Shown here: one piece after another, positions 1 through 9,376 of the stretch | Position numbering within the stretch: the first letter of the stretch is position 1 | Layout: each line of letters begins with the position of its first letter | DNA from: Phenylobacterium sp. | Lineage (GTDB): Bacteria > Pseudomonadota > Alphaproteobacteria > Caulobacterales > Caulobacteraceae | Reading direction: 5' to 3' | DNA: 64,000 bases | NCBI RefSeq assembly: GCF_022402485.1 | Contig: NZ_JAKRSA010000024.1 | Location: 64,140 to 128,139 of the forward strand | Notes under the pieces: generated by a model | What the model was told of the DNA's origin: nothing | What the model saw: only the letters and a program-made list of their open reading frames with translations | Database searches by the model: none | Made by a program: the position numbers and the translations under genes

Positions 1-491
1 GGCGTGATGTTGCAGCGGGTGAATAGGCCCCGCAGCAGTGCCTCCAGAACCTCATCATCGGGGGGCTCGATCTCGGCCACCTGCAGGGCGTTGAGTCGTG
101 ACCGGAGGTCGGCCAGTTGAACAGGCCAGGTTGAGGGTAGGCTGCGCGCGGTGAGCAAGAGGCCGCCCCCGTCGCGCCCGGCCATGTTGATCCGGTGAAA
201 CAGGAACTCTTCGTCGAACCCCTGGTCGAGATCCTCGATCAGGATAGGCCCCATCTGTGCCAGATCGCCGCCATGAGGGGAAAGCTCATGGGCTGTGACG
301 GTCTCGGCCCATAGCCGCGCGAGGTGAGTCTTGCCGACCCCCGACGGCCCCACCAACACCAGGGTTCCCCCATGCCAGGCCGGCCTGGCCGCCAGGGCCT
401 CCCGCGCTGCGGCATTTGATGGCCCCGGGGCGAAGTCATCCCGTTCGTAGGCAGGAGGACGTCGAAGCTTCAGCCGAAGCTGCCGGGCCAT
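1..491 (-). CDS. hdaA: DnaA-related regulatory ATPase (HdaA/Hda-like), 3' end truncated by window edge
   Basis: Reverse-strand translation from ATG at 491: MARQLRLKLRRPPAYERDDFAPGPSNAAAREALAARPAWHGGTLVLVGPSGVGKTHLARLWAE... with Walker A GPSGVGKTHLA, typical of Hda/DnaA AAA+ domains; no stop before position 1. Confidence 0.8.
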   Translation of the reverse strand, partial: MARQLRLKLRRPPAYERDDFAPGPSNAAAREALAARPAWHGGTLVLVGPSGVGKTHLARLWAETVTAHELSPHGGDLAQMGPILIEDLDQGFDEEFLFHRINMAGRDGGGLLLTARSLPSTWPVQLADLRSRLNALQVAEIEPPDDEVLEALLRGLFTRCNIT

Positions 492-674
492 GGTCCCTAT
501 CCAAAGAGGTTACGCGATCACGGGCGAACCTAGCAGGCTCGCCCGTGGGGGTCGATGCAGCCTGACCTGTGGCCTGGGGACGAGACGATCTCAACTGTGG
601 GGCAAGCGGGAACGCACCGCGCGATCGGACGCTAACTCAGGGTGTCACCTTGGCACCGCCATAAGGAGTTTTGC

Positions 675-893
675 ATGTCCGATCATGTTTACCGGGTCGT
701 TGAACTGGTAGGGTCGTCCGATCAGAGCATCGACCACGCGATCCGTAACGCCGTGTCCGAGGCGTCGAAGTCCCTTAGGGACATGCGATGGTACGAGGTG
801 ACCGCCACACGGGGCGAGATCGTCGAAGGCCAGGTGGGCCACTTTCAGGTCTATCTGAAGGTGGGTTTCACCCTGGAAGGCTCCCGTGACTGA
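675..893 (+). CDS. Dodecin family flavin-binding protein
   Basis: MSDHVYRVVELVGSSDQSIDHAIRNAVSEASKSLRDMRWYEVTATRGEIVEGQVGHFQVYLKVGFTLE; classic ~70 aa dodecin; AAGGAG-like RBS before ATG 675. Confidence 0.92.
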   Translation: MSDHVYRVVELVGSSDQSIDHAIRNAVSEASKSLRDMRWYEVTATRGEIVEGQVGHFQVYLKVGFTLEGSRD

Positions 894-902
894 GCGGTCC
901 GA

Positions 903-1667
903 TCAACCCCGCGGCGGATTGAGGATTTCGCGGCTGTTGACCCGCGCCCACCCCTCGGGCCGCAGGAGCTCAATGGGAGAAAAGCGGGCCTTGTAGTCCA
1001 TCTTGTCGCTGCCCCGGACCCAATAGCCCAGATAGACATGTGGCAGTTCCAGGAGGCCCGCCTGCACCACATGGTCGAGGATCATAAATGATCCCAGACT
1101 GCGCCGGGCCTGGTCGGGATCGTAAAAGCTGTAGACCATGGAAAGTCCGTCCCCCATCAGGTCGATGAGGGCGCAGGCCACCAGATCGCCTGGGCCGCCA
1201 TCGGCCGAGCGGACCCGATACTCGACCATATGCGTGCGCACGGCGGTGTCCTCGACCATGGCGACATAGTCGGGCCAGCTCATCTCGGCCATGCCACCGT
1301 CCACATGGCGGGTCACCAGGTAACGGCGGAGCAGGTCAAACTGTTCAGCGGTGGCCTCGGCTTCGACGACGGAGCGCTGAATGTCGTCGTTGCGCGCCAG
1401 TGTCCGACGCTCTGACCGGGAGAAGGTGTAGTCAGAGACCGGCAGGCGGGCGGAGATGCAGGCCATGCAGGACTCGCAGGCCGGCCTGTAGGCGATGTTC
1501 TGGGAGCGGCGGAACCCCATTTGAGTGAGGGAGTCATTGACGCTGGGCCCGTCGGTCAGCGGCAGGTGTGCAAACACCTTTCGCTCGTAGCGGTCAGGCA
1601 GGTAGGGGCAAGGCGACGGTGCGGTAAGGAAGAACCTGAGCTGTCGCGTTGGGAAATGCTGCGTCAC
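903..1667 (-). CDS. bpt: Aspartate/glutamate leucyltransferase (arginyl-tRNA-protein transferase family)
   Basis: FFLTAPSPCPYLPDRYERKVFAHL...GFRRSQNIAYRPACESCMACISARLPV motifs of Bpt/Ate. Confidence 0.93.
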   Translation of the reverse strand: MTQHFPTRQLRFFLTAPSPCPYLPDRYERKVFAHLPLTDGPSVNDSLTQMGFRRSQNIAYRPACESCMACISARLPVSDYTFSRSERRTLARNDDIQRSVVEAEATAEQFDLLRRYLVTRHVDGGMAEMSWPDYVAMVEDTAVRTHMVEYRVRSADGGPGDLVACALIDLMGDGLSMVYSFYDPDQARRSLGSFMILDHVVQAGLLELPHVYLGYWVRGSDKMDYKARFSPIELLRPEGWARVNSREILNPPRG

Positions 1668-1784
1668 GGACCGGGTTTCGACCTTAAGCCTCTGTGTCGC
1701 CGTGGATTAGGCGGCAAGGAGACCGTTCAGGCAAGCTGCACATTTTGGTGAAGCTGGGCCAATTCACCCATATCCGGGACCTTT

Positions 1785-2699
1785 TCAGGGCTGGACATCC
1801 GGCGGCAGGACCGGAGCCTCACGCAGCAAGACCACGGCGATCCGCCGATTGCCGGGCAGGGTGGGGTCGTCTGGGTAGAGCGGCTCGGAATTGGCCTTGC
1901 CTGATACCTGATAAATGCGATCGGCGGCCACCCCGGCCCCTTGCAGAACCCGTCGGGACGAGTCGGCTCGGGTCGCTGAGAGGGCCCAGTCTCCCTCCGA
2001 GCGCGCCCCGTTCATATTGACGCTGGTGTGGCCGTAGATGCTCACCCGATTGGGCAACTGGTTGACGATCTTGGCGACGGCCCGGAGCAGAAGACGCGCC
2101 CGGTCATTGGGTTGGCCAGAGCCTTCAGCGAACATGGAGCGGCCTTCCTGGTCCACAAGCTGGATGCGCAGGCCCTCGGGGGTCTGGTCGACGATGATGT
2201 TCTTCGAAAGCTCGGCCAGCTCAGGCATGTCCTGCAGGGCCTGGCGCAGAGACTGGGCGGCGGACTGGAACGCGGCCTCCTCGCGCTTGTGCAGCGCGTC
2301 GCGCAGGGCTTCGGTGCTGGCGTCCTGGAGGCGGCTCTTTGCCGACTGGTCCTGGGTTTCTCCAGCTTCATCAGGGTTGGGAGATTCCGGCGACATCTGT
2401 TCGATGATCGACATGGAGCCCGAGGACTTGGCTCCGTCTTCGCCCAGGGCTGTGCCGCCCAGAATGCCCCCGGAGCCCGAGGTGGTGGAGGATATGCTGG
2501 CCGGGGCGAAATAATCAGCGATGCCGCGCTTCTGCTCGGGGCTCGTGGTGTTGATCAGCCACATGAGCAGGAAGAAGGCCATCATCGCGGTGACGAAGTC
2601 GGCATAGGCGACCTTCCAGGCACCCCCATGGTGCCCATGGGCTGCCTTCTTGATCTTCTTGATGATGATCGGCCGCTCGCCCGACGCCATCGTCCGCAC
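1785..2699 (-). CDS. motB: Flagellar motor stator protein MotB
   Basis: N-terminal HGGAWKVAYADFVTAMMAFFLLMWLINTTSPEQKRGIADYF and C-terminal OmpA-like peptidoglycan-binding domain (ISIYGHTS...ALSATRADSSRRVL). Confidence 0.95.
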   Translation of the reverse strand: MRTMASGERPIIIKKIKKAAHGHHGGAWKVAYADFVTAMMAFFLLMWLINTTSPEQKRGIADYFAPASISSTTSGSGGILGGTALGEDGAKSSGSMSIIEQMSPESPNPDEAGETQDQSAKSRLQDASTEALRDALHKREEAAFQSAAQSLRQALQDMPELAELSKNIIVDQTPEGLRIQLVDQEGRSMFAEGSGQPNDRARLLLRAVAKIVNQLPNRVSIYGHTSVNMNGARSEGDWALSATRADSSRRVLQGAGVAADRIYQVSGKANSEPLYPDDPTLPGNRRIAVVLLREAPVLPPDVQP

Positions 2700-2779
2700 C
2701 CCGGTTAACGCTAATTCTGCGTTAGGGTCTCTGGTCGGCGTTAAGATGGCGTTGCGATTTGTGAGTCTGGGGGGCGAAC

Positions 2780-3646
2780 ATGAAGCTGGCGTTTGTGGGT
2801 CTTGGGGTGATGGGCTTCCCCATGGCCGGGCATCTGGCAGGGGCTGGGCAGGAGGTGACGGTCTTCAATCGCACCCCAGCCAAGGCGGAGCGCTGGACAG
2901 AAACCCATCCAGGGCGCTGGGCACCCACGATTGCTGAGGCCGCCGATCAGGCGGAAATGCTGATTCTCTGCGTCGGGCGGGACGATGACGTGCGCCAGGT
3001 GGTGGGTGAGGCCCTTGAGGTCCTGGCCCCGGGCGCGGTGATCATCGACCACACCACCACCTCGGCGGTGCTGGCTCGGGAGATGTCGGACCTCGCCGCC
3101 CGCAGGGGCTGCAGCTTCATCGACGCTCCGGTTTCCGGGGGCCAGGCGGGCGCAGAGGCTGGCCGGCTGACCATCATGTGCGGCGGGACGCCCGAGGCCT
3201 TCGCCCGTGCCGAACCCGTGATGGGGGCCTACGCTCAGGCGATCAGACTCATGGGTCCCGCCGGTGCCGGCCAGCTGACCAAGATGGTCAACCAGATCTG
3301 CATCGCCGGCCTTGTCCAGGGGCTGGCCGAGGGCATGCACTTTGCCAAGCGCGCGGGCCTTGATCCGCAAGAGGTGCTGGCGGCCATCTCCAGGGGCGCG
3401 GCGCAGTCGTGGCAGATGGACAACCGCTGGCCTACCATGGCCCAGGGGCTGTTCGACTTCGGCTTTGCCGTCGACTGGATGCGCAAGGACCTGGGGCTGG
3501 TGCTGGATGAGGCTCAGAGCAATGGTGCCAGGCTGGATGTGACTCGGCTGGTGGACGGCTTCTATGGTGAAGTTCAAGCCATGGGCGGCGCGCGCTGGGA
3601 TACCTCGAGCCTTGTGGCGCGGCTGGAGGCTTTGGAGGGGTCATGA
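2780..3646 (+). CDS. NAD(P)-dependent oxidoreductase, 3-hydroxyisobutyrate dehydrogenase family
   Basis: MKLAFVGLGVMGFPMAGHLAGAG Rossmann motif; DAPVSGGQAGAEAGRLTIMCGG. Confidence 0.88.
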   Translation: MKLAFVGLGVMGFPMAGHLAGAGQEVTVFNRTPAKAERWTETHPGRWAPTIAEAADQAEMLILCVGRDDDVRQVVGEALEVLAPGAVIIDHTTTSAVLAREMSDLAARRGCSFIDAPVSGGQAGAEAGRLTIMCGGTPEAFARAEPVMGAYAQAIRLMGPAGAGQLTKMVNQICIAGLVQGLAEGMHFAKRAGLDPQEVLAAISRGAAQSWQMDNRWPTMAQGLFDFGFAVDWMRKDLGLVLDEAQSNGARLDVTRLVDGFYGEVQAMGGARWDTSSLVARLEALEGS

Positions 3647-4506
3647 CCATCACCACGCGCACGGTCGAGGCGAATGGGTTCACCTTCGCCGTCGACGAGG
3701 CCGGTGAGGGCGACCGCTTGGCCCTATGCCTGCACGGCTTTCCTGAGAGCCGGTTCTCCTGGCGGGCCCAGATGCCGGTGTTGGCGGACCTGGGCTACCG
3801 CGTATGGGCTCCGGACCTGCGAGGCTATGGGGAGACCGAGCCCAAGCCGCAGAATGTGGATAGCTACCGGATGGAGCGGCTGCTGGAGGATGTGGCCGCT
3901 CTGATCGACGCCGCAGGTGCCCGGGAGGTCATGCTGGTGGCCCACGACTGGGGTGCGGCCGTCGCCTGGACCTTTGCTGCCCGTCAGGTCCGGCCCCTGT
4001 CGCGCCTTGTGATCATGAACGTGCCCCATCCTGCGGTGTTCGCCCAGGTCCTGCGCCGTTCGCCCAAGCAGATGCTGCGCTCCTGGTACATGGCCTTCTT
4101 CCAGATCCGCGGGCTGCCGGAGCGGATGTTGCTGGCCAATGACGCCCGGGCCATCCGGCGGGCGTTTGCAGGTATGGCCAAGGACAAGAGCCGGTTCCCC
4201 AAGGCGGTACTGGATCGCTATGCCCTGGATGCCCAGCGGCCCGGTGCCATCACGGGCATGATCAACTGGTACCGGGCTGCGGCCCGCCATTCTGAGTTCA
4301 TGCGCGAGCCCTGGGCGAAGATCGAGATCCCCACCCTCATCGTCTGGGGCGAGGCCGATGCGGCGCTGGGCCTGGAGACCCTGGAAGGGACCGAGGCCTA
4401 TGTCACAGACCTGCAGATCAAGCGACTGCCCGGCGTCTCCCACTGGGTCCAGCAGGAGGCACCTGAGGCGGTCAATGCGATCCTGGTGGATTGGCTGAGG
4501 GCCTAG
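3643..4506 (+). CDS. Alpha/beta hydrolase (epoxide-hydrolase-like)
   Basis: LCLHGFPESRFSWRAQMPVLADLGYRVWAPDLRGYG; VAHDWGAAVAW nucleophile elbow; overlaps upstream stop by ATGA. Confidence 0.88.
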   Translation: MTITTRTVEANGFTFAVDEAGEGDRLALCLHGFPESRFSWRAQMPVLADLGYRVWAPDLRGYGETEPKPQNVDSYRMERLLEDVAALIDAAGAREVMLVAHDWGAAVAWTFAARQVRPLSRLVIMNVPHPAVFAQVLRRSPKQMLRSWYMAFFQIRGLPERMLLANDARAIRRAFAGMAKDKSRFPKAVLDRYALDAQRPGAITGMINWYRAAARHSEFMREPWAKIEIPTLIVWGEADAALGLETLEGTEAYVTDLQIKRLPGVSHWVQQEAPEAVNAILVDWLRA

Positions 4507-5519
4507 GCTCCCAGGAGGCGCGCCGCGTGGGGGGCGAAATAGGTGATGGTTCCGGCCGCGCCGGCGCGCTTGAAGGCGCCCAGGCTCTCCAGGATCGCCC
4601 GGTCTTCATCGATCCAGCCGTTGGCCCCGGCGGCCTTGATCATCGCGTACTCCCCCGAAACCTGGAAGGCGAAGGTCGGCAGGGCGTAGGCCTCCACCAG
4701 ACGGCGCAGGATGTCGAGATAGGGCAGGCCGGGCTTGACCATGACCATGTCGGCGCCCTCGGCGATATCGAGGGCGACCTCGCGCAGGGCCTCCTCGGTA
4801 TTGGCCGGGTCCATCTGGTAGGTCTTTTTGTCCCCAGGATTATCCACAGACCCTGTGCCCAGTTTCCCTGAGCCAATGGCGTCGCGGTAGGGGCCATAGA
4901 AGGCCGAGGCGTACTTGGCCGCATAGGACATGATCATCACGTCCTGCAGGCCGTCAGCCTCGAGCGCCGTGCGCAGGGCACCGACCCGGCCGTCCATCAT
5001 GTCGGAGGGGGCGAGGATGTCGCAGCCGGCCCTGGCCTGGACCAGGGCCTGCTCCACCAGCCGCTCTATGGTGGCGTCATTGAGGATGCGGCCATTCTCA
5101 ATCAAGCCGTCATGGCCATGGTCGGTGAAGGGATCTAGCGCCACGTCGCACATGATCCCGACCTCGGGGGCGGCGTCCTTCATGGCCTTGACCGCCCGGC
5201 AGATCAGCCCGTCGGGGTCTGCGGCCAGGGAGCCCATGGAGTCTTTTCGGGCCATGTCGATGTGCGGGAAGACGGCGATGGCTGGAATGCCCAGACGCCG
5301 CGCCTCCACGGCTGCCTTGGCGGCCTCAGCCACCGACAGGCGGGCGACGCCGGGCATCGAGGCGACTGGGACCTGGCCCTCGCCCTCGTGCACCACCATC
5401 GACCAGATCAGGTCGGATGGGGTCAGGACGGTCTCGCGGACCAGGCGACGGATCCAGTCGGCCTGGCGTAGTCGACGCAGGCGCAGGGCGGGGTAGGCGG
5501 CGAGGGGGGGATGGCTCAT
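4503..5519 (-). CDS. hemB: Delta-aminolevulinic acid dehydratase (porphobilinogen synthase)
   Basis: AAYPALRLRRLRQADWIRRLVRETVLTPSDLIWSMVVHEG; MVKPGLPYLDILRR; KTYQMDPANTEEALREVALDIAEGADMVMVKPG. Confidence 0.97.
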   Translation of the reverse strand: MSHPPLAAYPALRLRRLRQADWIRRLVRETVLTPSDLIWSMVVHEGEGQVPVASMPGVARLSVAEAAKAAVEARRLGIPAIAVFPHIDMARKDSMGSLAADPDGLICRAVKAMKDAAPEVGIMCDVALDPFTDHGHDGLIENGRILNDATIERLVEQALVQARAGCDILAPSDMMDGRVGALRTALEADGLQDVMIMSYAAKYASAFYGPYRDAIGSGKLGTGSVDNPGDKKTYQMDPANTEEALREVALDIAEGADMVMVKPGLPYLDILRRLVEAYALPTFAFQVSGEYAMIKAAGANGWIDEDRAILESLGAFKRAGAAGTITYFAPHAARLLGA

Positions 5520-5995
5520 AGGGGGCGGCTCTTACCGATCCCCTGGTCGGAGGCAAGTCTGATGGCGCCGATCACCGAGGTTCCCACCAGCCAGAGCCCC
5601 GACAGAAAGGCCAGGGCGACGGCGCCGATGATCAGAAACAGCAGGGACGCGTCGATCGCCAACTGCCCGATCACCACCTCCATCTTGTCAAACCCGTCCC
5701 AGCCCAAGGTGTTGGCCACCCCATAAAGCGAGGCCACCACATGGATCACTGCAGCTAGCCCGCTGATGCCCGCCAGTAAGGCCAGGATGAAGGCGATCCA
5801 GAAGCAGCGGATCTGGAAAGTGAAGTGGCTGCGCTCGGGCTCGGGCGCTTGAACCCTCTGGGTATAGGCGATGATCACCGCCACCAGGGCCGGCACGCCG
5901 GCGAAGAAAAAGGAGGCGAACAACAGGCCGTAGTTCAGAAGGGCCAGGTTGCGGGCCGGGTCGCGCGCCATCGCGCCGCTGCCGTCAAAGGTCAT
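5516..5995 (-). CDS. DUF4870-like small integral membrane protein
   Basis: From ATG 5995: MTFDGSGAMARDPARNLALLNYGLLFASFFFAGVPALVAVIIAYTQRV...; stop overlaps hemB start. Confidence 0.7.
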   Translation of the reverse strand: MTFDGSGAMARDPARNLALLNYGLLFASFFFAGVPALVAVIIAYTQRVQAPEPERSHFTFQIRCFWIAFILALLAGISGLAAVIHVVASLYGVANTLGWDGFDKMEVVIGQLAIDASLLFLIIGAVALAFLSGLWLVGTSVIGAIRLASDQGIGKSRPL

Positions 5996-6066
5996 GCTGT
6001 CTCCCCCTGTCGTTGACAGGGTGCGCCGCCCGGGCAAGTTCCTCAAGCCCATGGAGGGGCCAGACC

Positions 6067-7203
6067 ATGGATTTTGAACTTTCAGAGGATCAGCGCGCCC
6101 TACAGGCGGCGGCACAGGCCTTCGCAGCGGCCGAAATGGCCCCATTTTCCGCCATTTGGGACCGGGAATCGCACTTTCCGGTGCCGACTTTGCGCAAGGC
6201 AGCTGGGCTGGGTTTTGCCGGCCTCTATTTGTCGGAGGACCTTGGGGGGTCTGGCCTGTCGCGCTTGGACGCCGCGCTGATCTTCGAGTCGCTGGCCTAT
6301 GGCGACGTGGCCAGCACCGCCTATCTGACCATCCACAACATGACGTCCTGGCTGATCGACAGGTTCGGCGATGACGCTCTGCGTCGTCGCTACGTGCCGC
6401 GGCTCTGCACAATGGAGCTGATCGCGTCCTATTGCCTGACCGAGCCTGGGGCGGGGTCGGATGCTGCAGCCCTGGCCACCACGGCCCGCCGCGATGGGGA
6501 GACCTATGTCCTGAACGGCACCAAGGCCTTCATCTCCGGTGGAGGGATCTCGGACGTCTATGTTGTGATGGCGCGCACAGGCGGGGCCGGGTCGGGCGGC
6601 ATCTCGGCCTTCGTGGTGGAGAAGGGGACGCCAGGGCTGTCCTTCGGGGCCTTGGAGCGCAAGATGGGCTGGAATGCCCAGCCCACCGCCCAGGTCCATT
6701 TCGACAATGTTCGTGTGCCCCTTGGCCAACGAATCGGGGGCGAAGGGGAGGGGTTCCGGTTCGCCATGATGGGGCTGGACGGGGGGCGACTGAACATCGC
6801 CGCCTGTTCGCTGGGCGGCGGCGCCCTCGCCCTGGATACAGCCCAGGCCTATCTCGCCGAGCGACGGCAGTTTGGCCGACCCCTGCGGGACTTTCAGGCC
6901 TTGCAGTTCAAGCTCGCCGACATGGCCACGGAACTGGAGGCCGCCCGGCTGATGGTGCGCCGGGCCGCCGCCGCCCTGGACGCCGGCCGGCCAGACGCCA
7001 CCAAGCTCTGCGCCATGGCCAAGCGCTTCGCCACCGATGCCGGGTTCCAGATCGCCAATGAGGCGCTGCAGTTGCACGGCGGCTATGGCTACCTTGCCGA
7101 CTACCCGCTGGAGCGAATCGTCCGCGACCTGCGCGTCCACCAGATCCTGGAGGGGACGAACGAGATCATGCGGGTGATCATCGCCCGGGAGATGTTCAGA
7201 TGA
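6067..7203 (+). CDS. Acyl-CoA dehydrogenase (isobutyryl-CoA dehydrogenase-like)
   Basis: MDFELSEDQRALQAAAQAFAAAEMAPFSAIWDRE; YCLTEPGAGSDAAAL; LQLHGGYGYLADYPLERIVRDLRVHQILEGTNEIMR. Confidence 0.93.
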   Translation: MDFELSEDQRALQAAAQAFAAAEMAPFSAIWDRESHFPVPTLRKAAGLGFAGLYLSEDLGGSGLSRLDAALIFESLAYGDVASTAYLTIHNMTSWLIDRFGDDALRRRYVPRLCTMELIASYCLTEPGAGSDAAALATTARRDGETYVLNGTKAFISGGGISDVYVVMARTGGAGSGGISAFVVEKGTPGLSFGALERKMGWNAQPTAQVHFDNVRVPLGQRIGGEGEGFRFAMMGLDGGRLNIAACSLGGGALALDTAQAYLAERRQFGRPLRDFQALQFKLADMATELEAARLMVRRAAAALDAGRPDATKLCAMAKRFATDAGFQIANEALQLHGGYGYLADYPLERIVRDLRVHQILEGTNEIMRVIIAREMFR

Positions 7204-8258
7204 GCGACTTATCCGAGGTTCACGCCCGTCTTGAAGGTGCTGTGGGGTGCCTCACCTTGAACCGCCCTGAGGCCCTGCACGCCCTGACCACAGCCATGTG
7301 CCGGACTATGATTGACGCCCTGGTCAGCTGGCGCAGCAACCCGGCGGTCGAGTTCGTGCTGATCGATCATTCTGGCGAGCGGGGGTTCTGCGCCGGCGGC
7401 GACATCCGGATGTTGGCGGCCAGCGGTGCCCGAGACGGGTTCGAGGCCCGGGAGTTCTTCTTCACCGAGTACCGGTTGAACCACCTGTTGTTTGAGTACC
7501 CCAAGCCCGTCATGGCGATCATGGATGGCGTCACCATGGGCGGCGGCGTGGGGCTTGCCTTGCCCGCGCGCTACCGTGTGGCCACCGAACGCACCAGCTT
7601 TGCGATGCCAGAGACCGGCATTGGCCTGTTTCCCGACGTTGGGGGCGGCTGGCATCTGCCGCGACTGCCGGGGAAGTCGGGGCTTTGGCTCGCCCTCACG
7701 GGTGCCCGGATCAAGGCCGCCGACTGCGAGCTGCTGGGCCTGGCCACCGACTACATCCTCACCAGCCAGCTGGAGGATCTCAAGACGCGCATCTTGGCCG
7801 ATCCTGCGGCTGTTGAGACCCATCTCACCCTTCTGGAGGCTGACCCCGGCCGCCCGCCGCTCGGGGCGCACCGCGATGAGATGGATCACCTGTTTTCCGG
7901 TGACAGCGTCGAGGCCATTTTTGCCGCCCTGGAGGCGGATGGCGGGGACTGGGCTGGCGCGCAGCTGGCCGTGCTGAAGACCAAGTCCCCCCAGACCCTG
8001 AAGGTGGCGTTCCGTCAGTTGGCGCTGGGGGCTGAGGCCTCAACTTTCGCCGAGAACATGGAGATGGAGTACCGGATTGGGGCCCGGGTCGTGGGGCTCT
8101 ATGATTTCATCGAGGGGGTCCGGGCGGTGATCATCGACAAGGACAATGCCCCGCGCTGGAATCCGAACCAGCTGGCCGGGGTCACCGAAGCGATGCTCGA
8201 CGAAATTTTCGCCCCCTTGCCTTCTGCCCAGACCTGGCGACCGATACCCTTGGACTAA
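7200..8258 (+). CDS. Enoyl-CoA hydratase/isomerase family, probable 3-hydroxyisobutyryl-CoA hydrolase
   Basis: LNRPEALHALTTAMCRTM; GERGFCAGGDIRMLA; ITMGGGVGLALPARYRVATERTSFAMPETGIGLFPDVGGGWHLPRLPG; located between ACAD and MmsB-like genes. Confidence 0.88.
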   Translation: MSDLSEVHARLEGAVGCLTLNRPEALHALTTAMCRTMIDALVSWRSNPAVEFVLIDHSGERGFCAGGDIRMLAASGARDGFEAREFFFTEYRLNHLLFEYPKPVMAIMDGVTMGGGVGLALPARYRVATERTSFAMPETGIGLFPDVGGGWHLPRLPGKSGLWLALTGARIKAADCELLGLATDYILTSQLEDLKTRILADPAAVETHLTLLEADPGRPPLGAHRDEMDHLFSGDSVEAIFAALEADGGDWAGAQLAVLKTKSPQTLKVAFRQLALGAEASTFAENMEMEYRIGARVVGLYDFIEGVRAVIIDKDNAPRWNPNQLAGVTEAMLDEIFAPLPSAQTWRPIPLD

Positions 8259-8323
8259 GGCGGCGACGGACCGCCAGTTCATGGGAGTCTCGCGATGCGC
8301 CGGCAAGTTCCACGGGGGTGGTC

Positions 8324-9220
8324 ATGACCCGCTACGCCCTCATTGGCCTGGGAAATATGGGCGGCGGCATGGCTGCCGTGCTGGCCCAGGCGGGACATCA
8401 GGTGCAGGCCTTCGACCTTTCGCCTAAGGCCCTCGAGCGCGCGGCGGGCTCTGGGGCCAGCCCCAGTGGCTCTGCCGTCGAGGCGGTGCGCGGCACCGAG
8501 GTGGTGCTGACCATGCTGCCGGCGGGGACCCATGTGCGGGACGTCTATCAGCAAGCGGTCCTGCCCCATGCCGACCCCAAGGCCCTGCTGATCGACTGCT
8601 CGACCATTGATGTAGACACCGCGCGGGATCTGGCCCGGCAGGCCCATTCCGCCGGGTTCGCCGCCGCAGACGCTCCAGTGTCGGGTGGGGTTGCTGCGGC
8701 CGCCGCTGGAACGCTGACCTTCATGGTGGGCTGTCCCGAACAGGACTTTTCTCGGGTGAAGACTGCGCTATCGCCCATGGCCCGCACAGTGGCCTGGGCG
8801 GGGGAACCCGGCGCAGGCCAAGCGGCCAAGATCTGCAACAACATGTTGCTGGGCGTCTCGATGATCGGGGTTTGCGAAGCCCTGGCCCTGGCCGAACGAC
8901 TGGAACTGGATCCCGAGCGATTCTTCGAGATCGCCTCGGCGTCATCGGGTCAGTGCTGGTCCCTGACCGCCTATTGTCCCTGGCCAGGACCCGTGGCGAC
9001 CGCGCCGTCGAACCGGGCTTATGAGGGGGGATTCGCCGTCTCGATGATGCTCAAGGATCTCAAGCTGGCCCAGGGCGCCGCGGCCACAGTTGGCGTCTCA
9101 ACGCCCCTGGGGTCGCAGGCCGAAGCGCTTTATGCGCTGTTTGATCGGCTAGGCTATGGCGAAAAGGACTTTTCGAGCCTACTTCAGCTCCTGCGGGGGC
9201 GGCTCGACCAATTGGCCTGA
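8324..9220 (+). CDS. mmsB: 3-hydroxyisobutyrate dehydrogenase
   Basis: MTRYALIGLGNMGGGMAAVLAQAGHQVQAFDLSPKA; DAPVSGGVAAAAAGTLTFMVG; AGQAAKICNNMLLGVSMIGVCEAL; in valine degradation context. Confidence 0.9.
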   Translation: MTRYALIGLGNMGGGMAAVLAQAGHQVQAFDLSPKALERAAGSGASPSGSAVEAVRGTEVVLTMLPAGTHVRDVYQQAVLPHADPKALLIDCSTIDVDTARDLARQAHSAGFAAADAPVSGGVAAAAAGTLTFMVGCPEQDFSRVKTALSPMARTVAWAGEPGAGQAAKICNNMLLGVSMIGVCEALALAERLELDPERFFEIASASSGQCWSLTAYCPWPGPVATAPSNRAYEGGFAVSMMLKDLKLAQGAAATVGVSTPLGSQAEALYALFDRLGYGEKDFSSLLQLLRGRLDQLA

Positions 9221-9244
9221 CCGTTCGCGCAGAACTGACGGCCA

Positions 9245-9258
9245 TTGACGTAGATCAA
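9245..9258. promoter_or_regulatory. FNR/FixK-like binding site upstream of hemA
   Basis: TTGACGTAGATCAA, 9 of 10 specified positions of TTGAT-N4-ATCAA, about 125 nt upstream of the hemA ATG. Confidence 0.5.
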
Positions 9259-9376
9259 GCGGGCGCGACGCTGCGCCATGTAGACAATTTCCGTACCCGG
9301 CGCCAAAAACCGGGGCGGATCATAGGGGAACGGCTGCGGCGTGAGATCGTCGAGCGCACGGCCGGATTTCGTTGCG

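Noticed and set aside
6134-6157. AAATGGC-N10-GCCATTT inverted repeat within the acyl-CoA dehydrogenase gene
   Set aside because: Entirely inside a well-supported coding region, explained by codons for AEMAPFSAIWD; no reason to assign regulation.
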